Assembly (NCBI GenBank): GCA_028641055.1
Contig: CM054057.1
Location: 724,495,931-724,559,930 of the forward strand
Source of the DNA: Alopecurus myosuroides
Taxonomy: Eukaryota > Streptophyta > Magnoliopsida > Poales > Poaceae
Length of the DNA stretch: 64,000 nucleotides
Direction of reading: 5' to 3'
Part shown: one piece after another, positions 22,001 through 33,957 of the stretch
Layout of the letters: every line of letters starts with the position of its first letter
How positions within the stretch are numbered: position 1 is the first letter of the stretch
Notes under the pieces: generated by a model
What the model was told of the DNA's origin: nothing
Database searches by the model: none
What the model saw: only the letters and a program-made list of their open reading frames with translations
Program-made: the position numbers and the translations under genes

Positions 22001-23949
22001 CCACCAAATCCAATTACACGCCACACCACGTGTGATAGAGTGTGGCATGGGTATTGGATGCCCAAGATTCACTCGCTCTCTGTGTTAGGATTTCACCGAT
22101 GTCGGATTCCCTCGGGCGTGTTCCACGACTACCTAGAGCCCGAAACTCCCGGATCTGACGGAGCTGGGGGAATATTTCCAAGAGGCGGGCCCTACCATTG
22201 TATTGAGTGTTCCTTCGGCCTAACCTAACACAACCAATAAATTGGTTCCACTTTGCTACCCCCTTCCGGCTCATGTAGATGGGGCAGAACGACAATTCCG
22301 TCTTATTCCCAGCGGGGCTATGGTTTATCCGGAGAGAGGGCTCCGGATCGTCTGAATGCCACCAAATCCCATTACACGCCACACCACATATAGAGTGTGG
22401 CATGGTCTTGGATACGCGAGGTTACCTCGCTCTCTGTGTTAGGGTTTCACCGATGTCGAATTCTCTCTGGCGTGTTCCAGGACTACCTAGAGCCCGAAAC
22501 TCCCGGATTTGACGGAGCTGTGGGAATATTTCCAAGAGGTGGGCCCTACCATTGTATTGGGTGTTACTTCGGCCTAACCTAACACAACCAAGAAATTGGT
22601 TCAACTTTGCTACCCCCTTTCGGCTCATGTAGATGGGGCAGAACGACAATTCCGTCTTTTCCCAGCGGGGCTATGGTTTATCCGGAGAGGGGGCTCCGGA
22701 TCGTCTGAAGCCACCAAATACGGTTACACGCCACACCACGTGTGATAGAGTGTGCCATAGTATTGGATACCCGAGGTTACCTCCCTCTTTGTGTTAGGGT
22801 TTCACCGGTGTTGGATTCTCTCTCGCGGGTTCCAGGACTAATTAACGAGAGCCCGAAACTCCCGAGTGTGACGGAACTGGGGGAATCTTGCCAGGAGGTG
22901 TGCCCTACCATTATATTGGGTGTTCCTTGGGCCTAACCTAACACAACCAAACAGTTAGTTCGACTTTTCTACCCTTTCCGGCTCACGTAGATGGGGCAGA
23001 ACGGCAGTTCCGTCTTTTTCCCCAACGGGGCTATGGTTTCTCCGGAGAGGTGGCTCCAGATCGTCTGAATGCCACCAAATCCCATGGTATACCATATCAT
23101 GTGTGTTAGAGTGTGTCATGGGTCTTCTATGCCCAAGTGTCCCTCGCTCTCTGTGTAAGGGCTTCACCGGCATCGGATTCTCTCTAGCGGGTTCCATGAC
23201 TACTTAGAGCCCGAAACTCCCAGATTTGACGGAACTAGCGGAATCTTGCCAAGAGGTGGACCCTAACATTTTCTTTGGTGTTCCTTGGGCCTAACATAAG
23301 ACAACCAAACATTTTCTTCCACTTTTCTACCCCCTTTCGGCTCACGTAGAGGGGCCAAAGGGGCAGTTCCGCCTTTTTCCCCAACGGGGCTATGGTTTCT
23401 CCGGAGGGGGGCTTCGGATCGTCTGGATGCCACCAAATCCCATGGTATACCATACGATGTGTGTTAGAGTGTGTCATGGGTCTTGGATGCTTAAGAGTCC
23501 CTCGCTCTCTGAGTTAGGGCTTTACAGGCGTCAGATTCTTTCTAGCGGGTTCCAGGACTACTTAGAGCCCGAAACTCTCAGATTTGACGGAACTAGGGGA
23601 ATCTTGCCAAGAGATGGACCCTAAAATTTTCTTTGGTGTTTATTGGTCCTGAACTAACACAAAAAAACAGTTGGTTCCACTTTGCTACCCCCTTTCGGCT
23701 CACGTAGAGGGGCCAGAACGGCAGTTCCGCCTTCCCCCCCCAACGGGGCAATGGTTTTTCCGGAGGGGGCTCCGGATCGTATGAATGCCACCAAATCCCA
23801 TGGTATGACATACCATGTGTGTTAGAGTGTGCCATGGTCTTGGATACCCAAGATTACCTCGCTCTGGATTTCAATCTCGCGGGTTCCAGGACTAATTAAT
23901 GAGAGCCCGAAACTCCCGGTTGTGAAGGAACTGGGGGAATCTTCCCAGG
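19083..23949. repeat. 358-bp satellite array, block 1
   Basis: Tandem monomers counted at 'taacctaacacaacc' start at 19111, 19473, 19710, 20065, 20423, 20782, 21144, 21507, 21867, 22221, 22575, 22934, 23292 and 23650. Spacing is 354-363 bp except for one internally deleted monomer (19473-19709). Many monomers hold the inverted repeat CATGGTAT-ACC-ATACCATG. Types are ordered D, D, E, F, G, A, B, C, D, D, D, E, F, G. The block is cut at 23949 by a gypsy insertion and resumes at 36127. No gene; open frames are by-products of the repeat. Confidence 0.92.
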
Positions 23950-24491
23950 TGTCGAGACATCGTAGTAGAATTCATAGACGGGGGTGCCATGCGACCACTG
24001 ATAGAGACGTGAGGGGACGTGGTTGTGCGAAGTACAATGACACAGGTTTTTACCCAGGTTCGGTACGGCGCAGTAATGCGACGTTCCTACTCCTGCAATC
24101 TCACTATTCAGGACTAAAGCCTGGAAATACAGAGTACAACGTGAGGTTCTATTAGCTGATCGTCAAGGATCAACCTCTCGGCGAGTTAGCCTTTATCTTC
24201 TTGTCTATCTATCTTATTTCCCTTCCGGCTTTATATAATAGCCAGATTAGGGCATACAGAGTAGGAAACCTAGAAGACTAGGGTAACTCTTAACTTGGAA
24301 ATTGAGGAATCCGCCTTCTACTCCAAGGCAGATCACGTGGGCCGCGATCCGGGTTCTTCTAGAATCCGGCTTTTCTGCATCAGCTTACTTGGCCGCCTAA
24401 TGGACCATAGCCCATTACCATTTAGGCCACCCTGGTAATCCGGCACTTTAGACTATCATATGATATACCCCTAGTTGGTATATATCCGACA
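23950..24491 (-). repeat. 3' LTR of Tat element 1
   Basis: 542 bp beginning TGTCGAGACATCG and ending CCGACA in plus-strand reading; matches 35585-36126 and 40108-40651. It is the 3' LTR because pol points toward it. Confidence 0.92.
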
Positions 24492-24503
24492 GTAGCCCCC
24501 AAG
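24492..24503 (-). promoter_or_regulatory. Polypurine tract of Tat element 1
   Basis: On the minus strand, CTTGGGGGCTAC lies directly before the LTR start TGTCGG. This is the usual site for plus-strand priming in this group. Confidence 0.6.
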
Positions 24504-24882
24504 AAGGATTAAGACTCGGATTCGCCGACTTTCGCCAAATGTACATTTTCCAAGAAATACTGGCCTGCAGTCTTGATTCTTCTTTTTCCTCTCAAAGGAT
24601 GTTATAACGCAAAACTCGGAATCCAGAAAATCCGGCTTTTCTTCCACGAATCTTCGCGGAGAAGGAACTTCCTACGTCATCGCTTTAATCTTGCTGACGT
24701 AAGGGACGTTTTGGGTTACAGGTGGGAAACCCAGAAACATATCTCTGACAGATTCTCGCGGGAAACGAGGCGATAGCAATAATCACCCGTCGTTTCATTT
24801 GCCGGAATTTCCGGCGAGTGACACGTGTTGATCATCCAACGGTCAAAAGAGCCGTTAGCACGCATCGTGACGGGATTCCAGC

Positions 24883-24890
24883 TATAAATA
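24883..24890 (+). promoter_or_regulatory. TATA box of antisense ORF
   Basis: TATAAATA, 144 bp before the ATG at 25027. It gives the antisense gene its own plus-strand promoter. The same box survives in the second Tat copy at about 41040-41047. Confidence 0.55.
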
Positions 24891-25026
24891 GCCGCCTCCG
24901 TACTCCGTGGAAACCTTCCGCTCTCACTTCGCAGCTCCATTTCCAGCGCCCAAGTTCCCGCAGAGCACCTCCCGAGCACCCGAACGCACCCGAGACCTCA
25001 CCGGAGCAACCGAGCGCCGCACCTCG

Positions 25027-28000
25027 ATGGCATCTCCAAGCTCTTCCCCAGTCCGCACCATCGCAAAAGACATCGGCGAGATCATCGACATGATGGATCC
25101 TCGTCTGGATTCACCGGTGCACGCCTCCGACGACGAGCCGGCGAAGGCCACAGGCGGCACGGCGGGCGAGGAAATCCCTCTCGCCTCCGCGGATCTTGCG
25201 GGGTCTTCTTCCTCGCCTCCCCCGCCGTTCGCGCCCGAGACGGTGGAGGAGAAAATCGCTCTCGTCAGAGACGAGCTCGCGGCCGCGGAGGCCGCAGCGT
25301 CCGCCGCCGCCAGAGCCGAAGACGAGGCGGAAACTGCCGACAACTGGAGTGCCAGCAGTATTCCGCCATCCCTCCTTCCGACAATGGAAAAGGAGGGGCT
25401 CGTGCTGAAGGGGAAGTGGCGGATCCCGGAAGACGAGACCGAGCCCATGCCAGAAGACGGAGAACGCGTCCTCCTCACCTCTCATATTGCGAGAGGTATG
25501 GGTTTGCCGCCTTCCGCCTTTTTCTTAGAAGTCCTCCACCATTACGGTGTCCAGCCTCATAACCTTCCCCCAAATTCCATTCTTTATCTAGCCGGCTTCC
25601 AAGCCCTTTTCGAAGGGTATTTAGGAATAGCTCCTAGACTAGATTTTTGGCAATATTGCTTCGGAGTGAAGCGTAACCCCACATAGGGTGTTCTTCCCAT
25701 CTGCGGGACCATTTCTTTCACTCTTCGGAGATTTAGGGAAGATTGGTACCCAAAGATAAAAACGTCAGGAATCCGTCAAATTTTGGACGGGTTCTTTCTT
25801 TTATCATCCTGACATCCCGTTTCCCGGCAAAGAAAACGGGGTTCCTTCATTCGTCAACTCCGCCGCCATCCCGCAAGATAGTTGGGCAGTTGAAGCGGTG
25901 CAAACTTTGCCGGAAGATCTGATGAAGATAAAGCAGCGTATCGCCAAACTTACTTCTTCTAAGCCTCCCTTAACCGGAACTGATACTGTTCTGTGCTGGT
26001 TCGTCCGCCGTATTCAACCTCTCGCTTTCCGCTCCCGACTCCTTTGTGAATACGAAGGGCCAGAAGACGAAATGAGAGGGACGGATAAAGCCTTCTCCAA
26101 AAGGGACTTGAAGAAACGAGTCAACCAATTGGTCGCTACTCGTGATCAATACGAAGAAAGCTTGGAAATGTATCACGAGGAGAACCCAGTCCCTAAGGTA
26201 TTTTTATTTTCCTTGATTTGGGTTTCTCTCGGATTGCTTTTTCCTGACTTAATCGAGTATTATGCCTTCTCCATAGTTTGACGATCTTACGGAAGCTGAT
26301 CTTGCATCCGACGCCGAACTCGACGAATTACACGCCAGTTTTTACAGCGGTCGGAAACGCAAGAGGCAAGTGATTCCCGAAGAAGTAATAAATCTTGACG
26401 GAATTCCCATCGCCGCATCCGGGTATTTTACTGGAGCTCTTTACTTATCAATCCCTTCCGGTTCTTCGAGATATTTCTCGGATTTTTCCTTTTCAGCCTT
26501 GCTCCAGTTCCTTTGAAATCAAAGAAATTGAAGAAAACATAAAGCTATTACTAGCAAAGGAGAGCCGTTTTCTGCTGCAGCTTCTCCCATTCCGACTACA
26601 TTTGGTAGGGAGGAGAAGACCACGAACCCGGACATACAATTCCAGCAATCCAGCCAGCCTGTTACATCTAACATGGATGTGAGGGAAGGGCGGGACCAGA
26701 AATGGGTAGATATCCTCGAACATATGGGAAGGATGAACCTATTCCCACTTTCGACAGGAACTTCCAGGTAAAGGAAGAACCGTTTGACGATCTCGAATAT
26801 ATTCGTCCGGAAGCTAAGAAGTTCTTTGCTCCTGCTCCTTTAATCCATCCTTGGCCACAAGGCGGGCTAGTTGTCCGAAATAACTTCGTATTTTCACCTC
26901 GTCAGGTCATGCAAGACGGCCTGCATCATGTTGGAATTCTCTTTTCTGAATATTTAAGGGAATTCAACGAAAACTTGTCAGGTTTGCAGCAAATGAGCCA
27001 GGTAATATCTCTAGCCCCCAAGCAATAAGTCGAATGCATGGTATCAACTTAATGATTCTTATCACGCTTGTTCTAACTTAAGCGTCTTGCTTTCATTTCC
27101 GTGTTTCAGCAAACCGCTGACACAATAAACTTGGAAGTTTTTAACAAGCTTAACATCAAAAATAAGGAGGTTAAAACCCTCCTATATATTCTTGATGTTA
27201 AAGAAACAGAGCTGGTTACATCTCAGCTACAGCTGAAGGAAACAACAGGTATACTTTTAATTCTCTGAAGTTCCTTGTCCATAATTTTTCTAAGTAATTT
27301 TTCCGAGTTTTCTTAACCCAGAATTTTTTTCTCTTGCTTTCCAGCTGCTTTGGCGAAAGCCAAGCAAATAGCTGAAGATGTCGGCAATGCCGAGAATCTC
27401 CACCGGGAGAACTTGGACCTTCATAAGGAACTTCATAAGGATCTGGAGGCCAGCAATCTGGCTCTTGGAATTGCTCAATCCAAGGCCTCCCAACAAGCGG
27501 ACAAGGACAAGGCTACTATCCAAGATTTGGAGAACGCCTTAACCCTGCGCCTGGAGGAAGGCTCCGAGATGGACAAGATCCTCGGTAAGTTATCAACTTT
27601 TACCGGATTTTCTATGTCTTAACTTCTTTCTCTGCTTTTCCGCTAACCCTTTGGTTGTTCTGTCTTGAAAAAACAGGAGATAACCCAGATCTTACCCGGA
27701 TTGAGAAAATCCGAGCTTTCCGGAAGGTATTCAATGCGATCCGAGCTGCAGGCATGCAGCTGGTCAACAAGTACCTTCCCGCAAGAACTGGGGAATTCTC
27801 GGAAGCTATCCTGGAGGTGGCGGAATCCAAGGAATCCACCTTGCGCTCCGCAGCATGGGGTGGTGCACGCATGGCTTTAGGCCTTATGCGTATGCATTAC
27901 CCCAGTGCCAAATCTTGGCGCGTGGCGTCCAGTACCCCTCTTGGATATTCGGAGACCCAGCGGACCACCATCTTTGATGAAATCAAGGGTCACGCCACCA

Positions 28001-28098
28001 AGATCGCCTCTATGGTGAATATCTCCATCACCTATCCGGAAGAAGAGATTCCAGAAGCCCCCGAGGATGACAGCAGTGAAGAAGACTCGGATGCTTGA
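25027..28098 (+). pseudogene. Antisense ORF of Tat element (Transposase_28 type), spliced
   Basis: Intron-containing plus-strand gene of unknown function carried by many Tat elements. The start at 25027 suits the TATA box; the ATG at 24907 is too close to it. An acidic, Ala-rich N-terminus (to about residue 115) precedes the conserved block 'SAFFLEVLHHYGVQPHNLP' and 'GYLGIAPRLDFWQYCFGVKR'. A TAG at 25684-25686 and a frameshift near 25765 break it. A typical intron is 26198-26276. Later exons include a coiled-coil part (27350-27585) and the last exon (about 27676-28098) ending in an acidic tail 'EDDSSEEDSDA'. It is not an envelope gene. Confidence 0.7.
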
Positions 28099-28834
28099 AG
28101 AATTCTCTCTGCCCTGGATAGGAGAAATAGGAAATAGGAGCATTACTGCACTTTACAATGTAATTTATATTGTAATACTTCTATTCTTTTGTATTAACAA
28201 GTACTCCGCCTTTTGCAGTTAACTTTTATGAAATCCTTTGCAAGTTTTACGGGTTTTATATTCCTTTATCTTCCAAGTTCTCTGGTTTGTGTGCTTTAAC
28301 TGTCCTTAGCGTTTGAAATGGATCAGTAGTACTTTAATCTTCACACCAAGTTACTGGGAAAAACCGATCAGTGTAAACTTGGAAACATGGATCATACTAA
28401 AGGCATTTTTACTTACTAGCTCCAGTGACCCCGCACATAAACAATCAGATAATGCTTAGAGAAAAGTAAGGAACTTTTTGAATGAAGCTCGGGCATGAAG
28501 GCACAATCCAAGATTCCTTTGACCTTTAGTAGGCTGAAAATCATTCAGTTTTTAAACACCGAGCACGCAGGCACAATTCGGGTTAACATTGAGTATTTTG
28601 TAAGATCATTGGGAAATAGATAAGACGGAATCATGCTTTGTACTATAATAAACTTGTAAAAACATGGATATGAGAATTCTGACAACTTTATTTCATGATC
28701 TCAAAGATGTTTACATAGAAATTGAACTAAGTATAGAAGGGACGTAACTGCTGGATACTCCAGGGCCTCTTTTTCTCTCCTAGTTCATCATCTATCTTTC
28801 TCTTTCTTTTGCGATTCGGCTTATCGGGATCATC
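28099..28834. other. Spacer between antisense ORF and integrase
   Basis: AT-rich sequence where the convergent plus-strand antisense ORF and minus-strand pol end. I see no further gene; transcription ends of both are likely here. Confidence 0.5.
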
Positions 28835-30181
28835 TTACGTATCGCGAATGTCTACTAGATAATATGATCCATTCTTCATGGCTTTACTGATGACAAATGG
28901 TCCTTCCCATACCGGGGCCAGATTGTGCTTTCTTTGCTGCACCAATCTTAGCACTAGGTCACCTTCTTTAAAAGAACGATGCCTGATTTTCCGACTATGA
29001 TAACGTCGTAAACCTTGCTGATAGATGGCGGATCTTTGAAGCACAAGTTCCCGTTCTTCTTCTAAGAGATCGACGGCATCATGTCGTGCGCTTTCGGCAT
29101 CTGATTCATCGAAATCATGCACTCTTGGGCTGTCATGGATCATGTCCGTTGGGAGAATTGCTTCCGCACCATAAACTAGGAAAAACGGGGTTTGCCCAGT
29201 AGACCTGTTTGGTGTTGTTCGAATACTCCAAAGCACGGAAGGTAGCTCTTCTACCCATTCCCCAGCTGATCTATGAAGAGGAGATTCGACTCTTGGGCGT
29301 ATTCCTTGTAAGATTGAGCTATTCATTCTTTCAACCTGACCATTGGATTGCGGGTGTGCCACAGATGCGAGATCTAGGCGAATTCCCGTTTTTCGGCAAT
29401 ATTTTGCCAACTCTCCAATAGAGAAATTTGTCCCGTTGTCAGTTATTATGCTGTGTGGAACGCCGTATCTCATGACTATGTCAATGATAAAATTTCTGGC
29501 AGTTACACCATCAAGTTTTTTGATGGGTTTGGCCTCCACCCACTTGGTATATTTATCCACTGCAACGAGTAGATGCGTAAGTCCGCCTCTGGCAGTTTTG
29601 AATGGTCCCATCATATCTAACCCCCAGACCGCAAACGGCCATGTAATGGGGATAGTTTTGAGTGCTTTGGTTGGCATATTTGTCTGCTTGGCGTAATATT
29701 GACACCCTGCACATGTGTTTACTATGTGCTCAGCGTCTGTCTTGTCTGTTAGCCAGAAAAACCCTGCACGGAATGCTTTTTTGACTATGCTTTTTGATTA
29801 AGCATGATGTCCGCAATCTCCGGCATGGATTTCTTGCAGGATTTCTTGTCCTTCTTCTGGTGAAATACATCGCAGAAAAATTCCGGTAGTACTACGTTTA
29901 TACAGGCAATTGTTAATTACCGTGTATCCTTTGCATCGACGCTGAATTTGTCTTTGCAAGACTTCGTCTTCTCCGTCCGGGTACTTCTGATCAACTAAGA
30001 AGTTTAAATATGGGATTGTCCAATCCGGGTTAATGAGCATGACTTCAATTGACTCGGAAGCCAGAGAATAATCAACATCTCCACCTTTTATCGATGGTTC
30101 GTACAAATGTTGGACGAATACACCTGGTGGTAGGGTTTTGACCCTTTCTGATCCCATGCGAGCTAAGCATCCGCGTTCCAA
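28835..30181 (-). pseudogene. Tat element 1 integrase region
   Basis: Minus strand. It begins at the end of RNase H, continues through the H2C2 zinc region ('EIHAGDCGHHA', 'NTCAGCQYY'), then the integrase core with the three acidic positions ('WGLDMMGP', 'IITDNGTNF', 'NGQVERMN') and a C-terminal part ending at 28835. A TAA at 29798-29800 interrupts the zinc region. Integrase inserts the cDNA; this copy is inactive. Confidence 0.88.
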
Positions 30182-31896
30182 TTTTCCTCCCTTTTAACAT
30201 GGAGAACTTCGAATCCAAAGAAACAGATGGCAAACTCGTCCACCGTTCTCCGGTATTCGGCCATTATAGGGCTTTTGGCGTCCCAAGTTTGGTTGAGCTG
30301 GTGTTGTACCAAATCTGAGTCGCCATAGCATAAGATGCGCTTGACACCTATTTCCTTTGCGATATGCAAGCCGTGAAGCAAAGCTTCATATTCTGCCACA
30401 TTATTACTGGCGTTGAAGTGTATTTGTAATACATACTCCATTGTATCTCCTTTAGGGGATTTTAGGACTACACCAGCTCCAGCGCCCTTCTTCATCTTGG
30501 ATCCGTCAAAGTGCATGATCCAGTACTCGGACTCCGGCATTGGTGTTTTTTCCATTGGTTCCGTCCAGTCAGCAACAAAATCTGCCAGAACCTGGGATTT
30601 TATTGCTGTCCTAGGCTGGTACTTAATGTCGAATGCTGCTAGCTCGATGTCCCATTTGGCTACTCGGCCAGTCGCCTCCGCATTGTTTATTATATCCCCT
30701 AGTGGAGCTTTGCATACCACTATTATGGAATGTCCTTGGAAGTAATGGCAAAGTTTTCTAGATGCGAAAAATACGCCATATGCCAGTTTTTGATAGTGTG
30801 GATACCTTTGTTTGGACTCGGAGAAAACTTCACTTATGTAATATACCGGATGCTGGTCTGGTATGCTTTATTCGTCTTTCTTCCTTTCCACAACAATTAC
30901 TGCACTAATAACCCGATTTGTAGACGTAAGGTACAACAACATGGGTTCTTCGTCTTTTGGAGATGCCAAAATCGGAGCTTTCATCAAAGTTTCTTTCAAT
31001 TGGGTTAATGCTGCATCTGCTTCTTCTGTCCACTCGAATTTGTCGGATTTCTTCAACAATTTGTATAGTCGCAGAGCTTTGTCCCCTAGCCGGCTAATAA
31101 ACCTGCTAACAGCTGCAGCGTAACCCGTCAATCTTTGCACATCTTTTACGCACGTAGGCTTGGAGATGTTCAAGATTGCTTTGATCTTTTATGGGTTTAC
31201 TTCTATTCCTCTGTGAGAAACGATAAAACCCAGAAGTTTTCCTGAGGGAACCCCGAATACGCACTTTAATGGATTTAACTTCATTTTATAAGCGCGCAAA
31301 TTTTCGAAGGTTTCTCGCAAATCTTCAAGGAGTGTTTCTTTTTCCCTGGTAACGACAGCAATGTCGTCCACGTAAACGTGCACATTTTTGCCAATCTGAC
31401 TATGCAAACACCGTTGCATGCAACGCTGGTAGGTTGCACCTGCGTTCTTCAGGCCAAATGGCATGGTTATGTAATAGTACGTCCCATAAGGGGTTATGAT
31501 CGAAGTTTTGATTTGATCTTCCTTTTTCAAGCGTATTTGATGATACCCGGAATATGCATCCAAAAAGCATAAAAGCTCAGAGCCTGCAGTGGCATCTATT
31601 ATTTGATCGATTCGCGGTAACGCAAACCTATCTTTTGGACACAGTTTGTTCAGGCCGGTGTAATCTATACACATTCTAAGGGTAGTAGTATCTTTCTTCG
31701 GGACTAATACTCGATTTGCAGACCATTCAGTATGTATAACTTCCCGGATAAAATCTGCTGCCAAAAGCCGGATAATCTCCTTGCCAATAGCCTTCCGTCT
31801 TCTTCCGCCGAATCGACGGAGACCTTGTTTGATGGGTTTCGAGCCTGGAATCACCTTGAGTTGATGCTCAGCAAGTTCCCTGGGTACGCCTGGCAT
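30163..31896 (-). pseudogene. Tat element 1 reverse transcriptase and RNase H
   Basis: Minus strand, one frame with two stops (31191-31189 and 30870-30868) and a frameshift at about 30165-30180. RT motifs: 'MCIDYTGLNKLCPKD', 'FLDAYSGYHQI', 'MPFGLKNAGATYQR' and the catalytic 'VYVDDIAV'. After the ordinary RNase H remnant comes a second RNase H ('MHFDGSKMKKGAGAGVVL', 'NVAEYEALLHGL', 'YGDSDL'), the dual arrangement of Tat elements. A further stop (about 31962) lies upstream toward protease. Confidence 0.88.
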
Positions 31897-32021
31897 GTCT
31901 GCTGGACGCCAAGCGAAAATATCCCAGTTCTCACGGAGGAACTTGATGAGCTCGCTTTCCTATTTGTCAGTCATCCCAGTTCCCACTACGACAAACTTTG
32001 TCGGATCTTTGGGATCTAGGA

Positions 32022-32714
32022 TTACCTGTCTTGTGTTCTCGGAAGCCTTGAAGCTATCTGCTGGCTTCCGGCTTTGCCTGCCGACATTTCTATGGGCGAT
32101 ACCTCTTTGGCCAACTCTTTCAACTCCTCCTTTGCTATGACTTTCTCAGTGCAAAGGGCGTTTTCTTTTTCCAGCTCGTTTGCCAACTTGAAGTCTCCAG
32201 ATATGGTGATTACTCCTCCTTTGGGTCCTGGCATCTTCAGCTTGTTATAGATATAACATGATCTTGCCATGAATTTGGCGAAAGCTGGGCGTCCGAGTAT
32301 CGCGTGATACACGCTTTCGAACGGCACAACCTCGAAGGATACTTTTTCCTGCCGGAAGTGATCTTTGTCTCCAAAGGTTACATCTAGGGAAATTTCTCCT
32401 AGGTATCGTGTTTGTCTGCCAGGGACGATGCCGTGAAAACGTATGTTACTGTGGTTGAGCTGAGTCTCAGAAATTTTCAGATGTTTCAGTGTATCCAGGT
32501 ACATTATGTTAATGCTGGATCCTCCATCCATCAGCACTCTTTTTAGCCTAATGTTTTGAACAATAGGACTTACGATTAGAGCTTGTGTGCCGGGTTCAGG
32601 GATATTCCCGGGATGATCAGACTGATCCCAAGTAATTGGTGTATTTGAGTACTTCAAGAATTTCGGGGTTGCAGGGACAACCGCGTTTATTTCTCGAAGC
32701 GTTCTTTTTGCCAC
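32022..32714 (-). CDS. Tat element 1 aspartic protease segment
   Basis: Minus-strand open segment with the protease motif 'VLMDGGSSINIMY' and downstream 'FHGIVPGRQ' and 'YHAILGRPAFAKFMA'. Protease cuts the Gag-Pol precursor. The catalytic Asp is kept. It is a fragment of a polyprotein, separated from gag and RT by frame breaks. Confidence 0.85.
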   Translation of the reverse strand: MAKRTLREINAVVPATPKFLKYSNTPITWDQSDHPGNIPEPGTQALIVSPIVQNIRLKRVLMDGGSSINIMYLDTLKHLKISETQLNHSNIRFHGIVPGRQTRYLGEISLDVTFGDKDHFRQEKVSFEVVPFESVYHAILGRPAFAKFMARSCYIYNKLKMPGPKGGVITISGDFKLANELEKENALCTEKVIAKEELKELAKEVSPIEMSAGKAGSQQIASRLPRTQDR

Positions 32715-32740
32715 CTTTGCTGAGGGAGTTGCCAGGAAAG

Positions 32741-33760
32741 TTAGGTTGCATTCTCCATCAATTCTCGGAAACTTAGGCTCGCCTTTTCACTGTTGTTCCT
32801 GTATTTTTTCGTCAGTGTCCGATTCACTATCTTCTTTCTCAGCTTCTGGCTTTTGCTTGGAAAACTTCCTCTTGGAATTTTCCCCTTGTTTCCGGATCCT
32901 GCACTGCCTTTCATATGCTTGTTCAAGCGGCATTGTGTGTTAGTATGGGTAGGCTTCCCAAACTGCGATAGGTGGAGATAGTTTTCCGACTTTATTTTCT
33001 CCCACTCTTCTTTGGTGTAGTTTATCAGTTCCGTACTGCGTCCTTTCCACCTATTCCCATTTTCCCTTCCAAAGGCTATGTTGACCTCTTTGGGCTTTTG
33101 TGCTGCATCTGAAGTTCCTTTTTTCTCACGGCGAGGATTCTTTTTGGCCTGTATCAGTGTATCGATATTGCCACCTCTTGCCCTGATGTCGTCCTTGGCT
33201 GCCGCGTGTTTGTTGGCAGTTGTAAGCATAGATCCGAGATCTTTGTGCTTTTTGGAACCAATCATGAACGGTACAAGTCCGGGTTTTAGGCCATTGACGA
33301 AAGCATGCATTGCTTGAACGTCAGTTACTCCAGAGCAACTATTCTTCATCGCAGTCCATCTTGAGATGAAATCCACGTATGGTTTGTCCTCAAATTGGGT
33401 GCAACGGTTTAGCTGGTTGATGCTATTCGGGCGTTTGTAGGTTCCCCGGAAATGCTGAGTGAATACTCGAGCCATATCATCCCAGATGTCGACAGTTCTG
33501 GAGGGTAATCCATTGATCCAATCTCTGGCTCCATCCAGTAACATTAGGGGAAGAAATTTTACAGCTTCCAAGTCTGTCCCATTGTTGATCTGGACGGCTG
33601 TATAGTAGTCTGAGAGCCAGGTATCCGGGTTTGTACTACTGGTATATTTTTGGTATGTTGGACCAACTTTGGCAAAGCCAGAATGCAGGGTTATCCTTAG
33701 GATCCTATCTGTGAAGCACTTAGGTCCAAAGTATAAATCGTCTCTTTCCGCTCTATCCAT
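32741..33760 (-). CDS. Tat element 1 Gag capsid segment
   Basis: Minus-strand open segment of the Retrotrans_gag type: 'NPDTWLSDYYTAVQINNG', 'FLPLMLLDGARDWINGLP', 'FTQHFRGTYKRP' and 'MHAFVNGLKPGLVPFMIG'. A basic tail follows. The nucleocapsid knuckle near 'FGKPTHTNTQC' lacks its first cysteine. Gag forms the particle. The frame differs from that of the N-terminal part by a shift near 33765. Confidence 0.85.
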   Translation of the reverse strand: MDRAERDDLYFGPKCFTDRILRITLHSGFAKVGPTYQKYTSSTNPDTWLSDYYTAVQINNGTDLEAVKFLPLMLLDGARDWINGLPSRTVDIWDDMARVFTQHFRGTYKRPNSINQLNRCTQFEDKPYVDFISRWTAMKNSCSGVTDVQAMHAFVNGLKPGLVPFMIGSKKHKDLGSMLTTANKHAAAKDDIRARGGNIDTLIQAKKNPRREKKGTSDAAQKPKEVNIAFGRENGNRWKGRSTELINYTKEEWEKIKSENYLHLSQFGKPTHTNTQCRLNKHMKGSAGSGNKGKIPRGSFPSKSQKLRKKIVNRTLTKKYRNNSEKASLSFRELMENAT

Positions 33761-33957
33761 GTGTGCGGAGTACCTGCCGGCTGAATGGACAGAAGGGGAT
33801 CTACTCCTTTCTTTTCCGTTGTGGCGCGACGCGCTTTTCCGGGATTCTCTCTGTTTCTTCCGAGATCTTGCCCCTTTGGATAAGGTGGAGTTCTACTCCT
33901 ATTTCTTTCTTTATTTCTGGGGGGTGTCCGGGATCTCTCACGCCTGTGAGGTATATC

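Noticed and set aside
19132..24000. Many open frames of 60-90 codons on both strands in the 358-bp repeats
   Set aside because: They recur with the monomer, change frame between monomers, and show no domain. They are by-products of tandem repetition.
24907..25026. Upstream ATG (24907) for the antisense ORF
   Set aside because: It lies only 17 bp after the TATA box, before the expected transcription start; the next in-frame ATG at 25027 fits better.
25027..28098. Envelope-like gene of an endogenous retrovirus
   Set aside because: The frame is antisense to pol, has introns and a Transposase_28-type block, and lacks signal peptide and transmembrane features.
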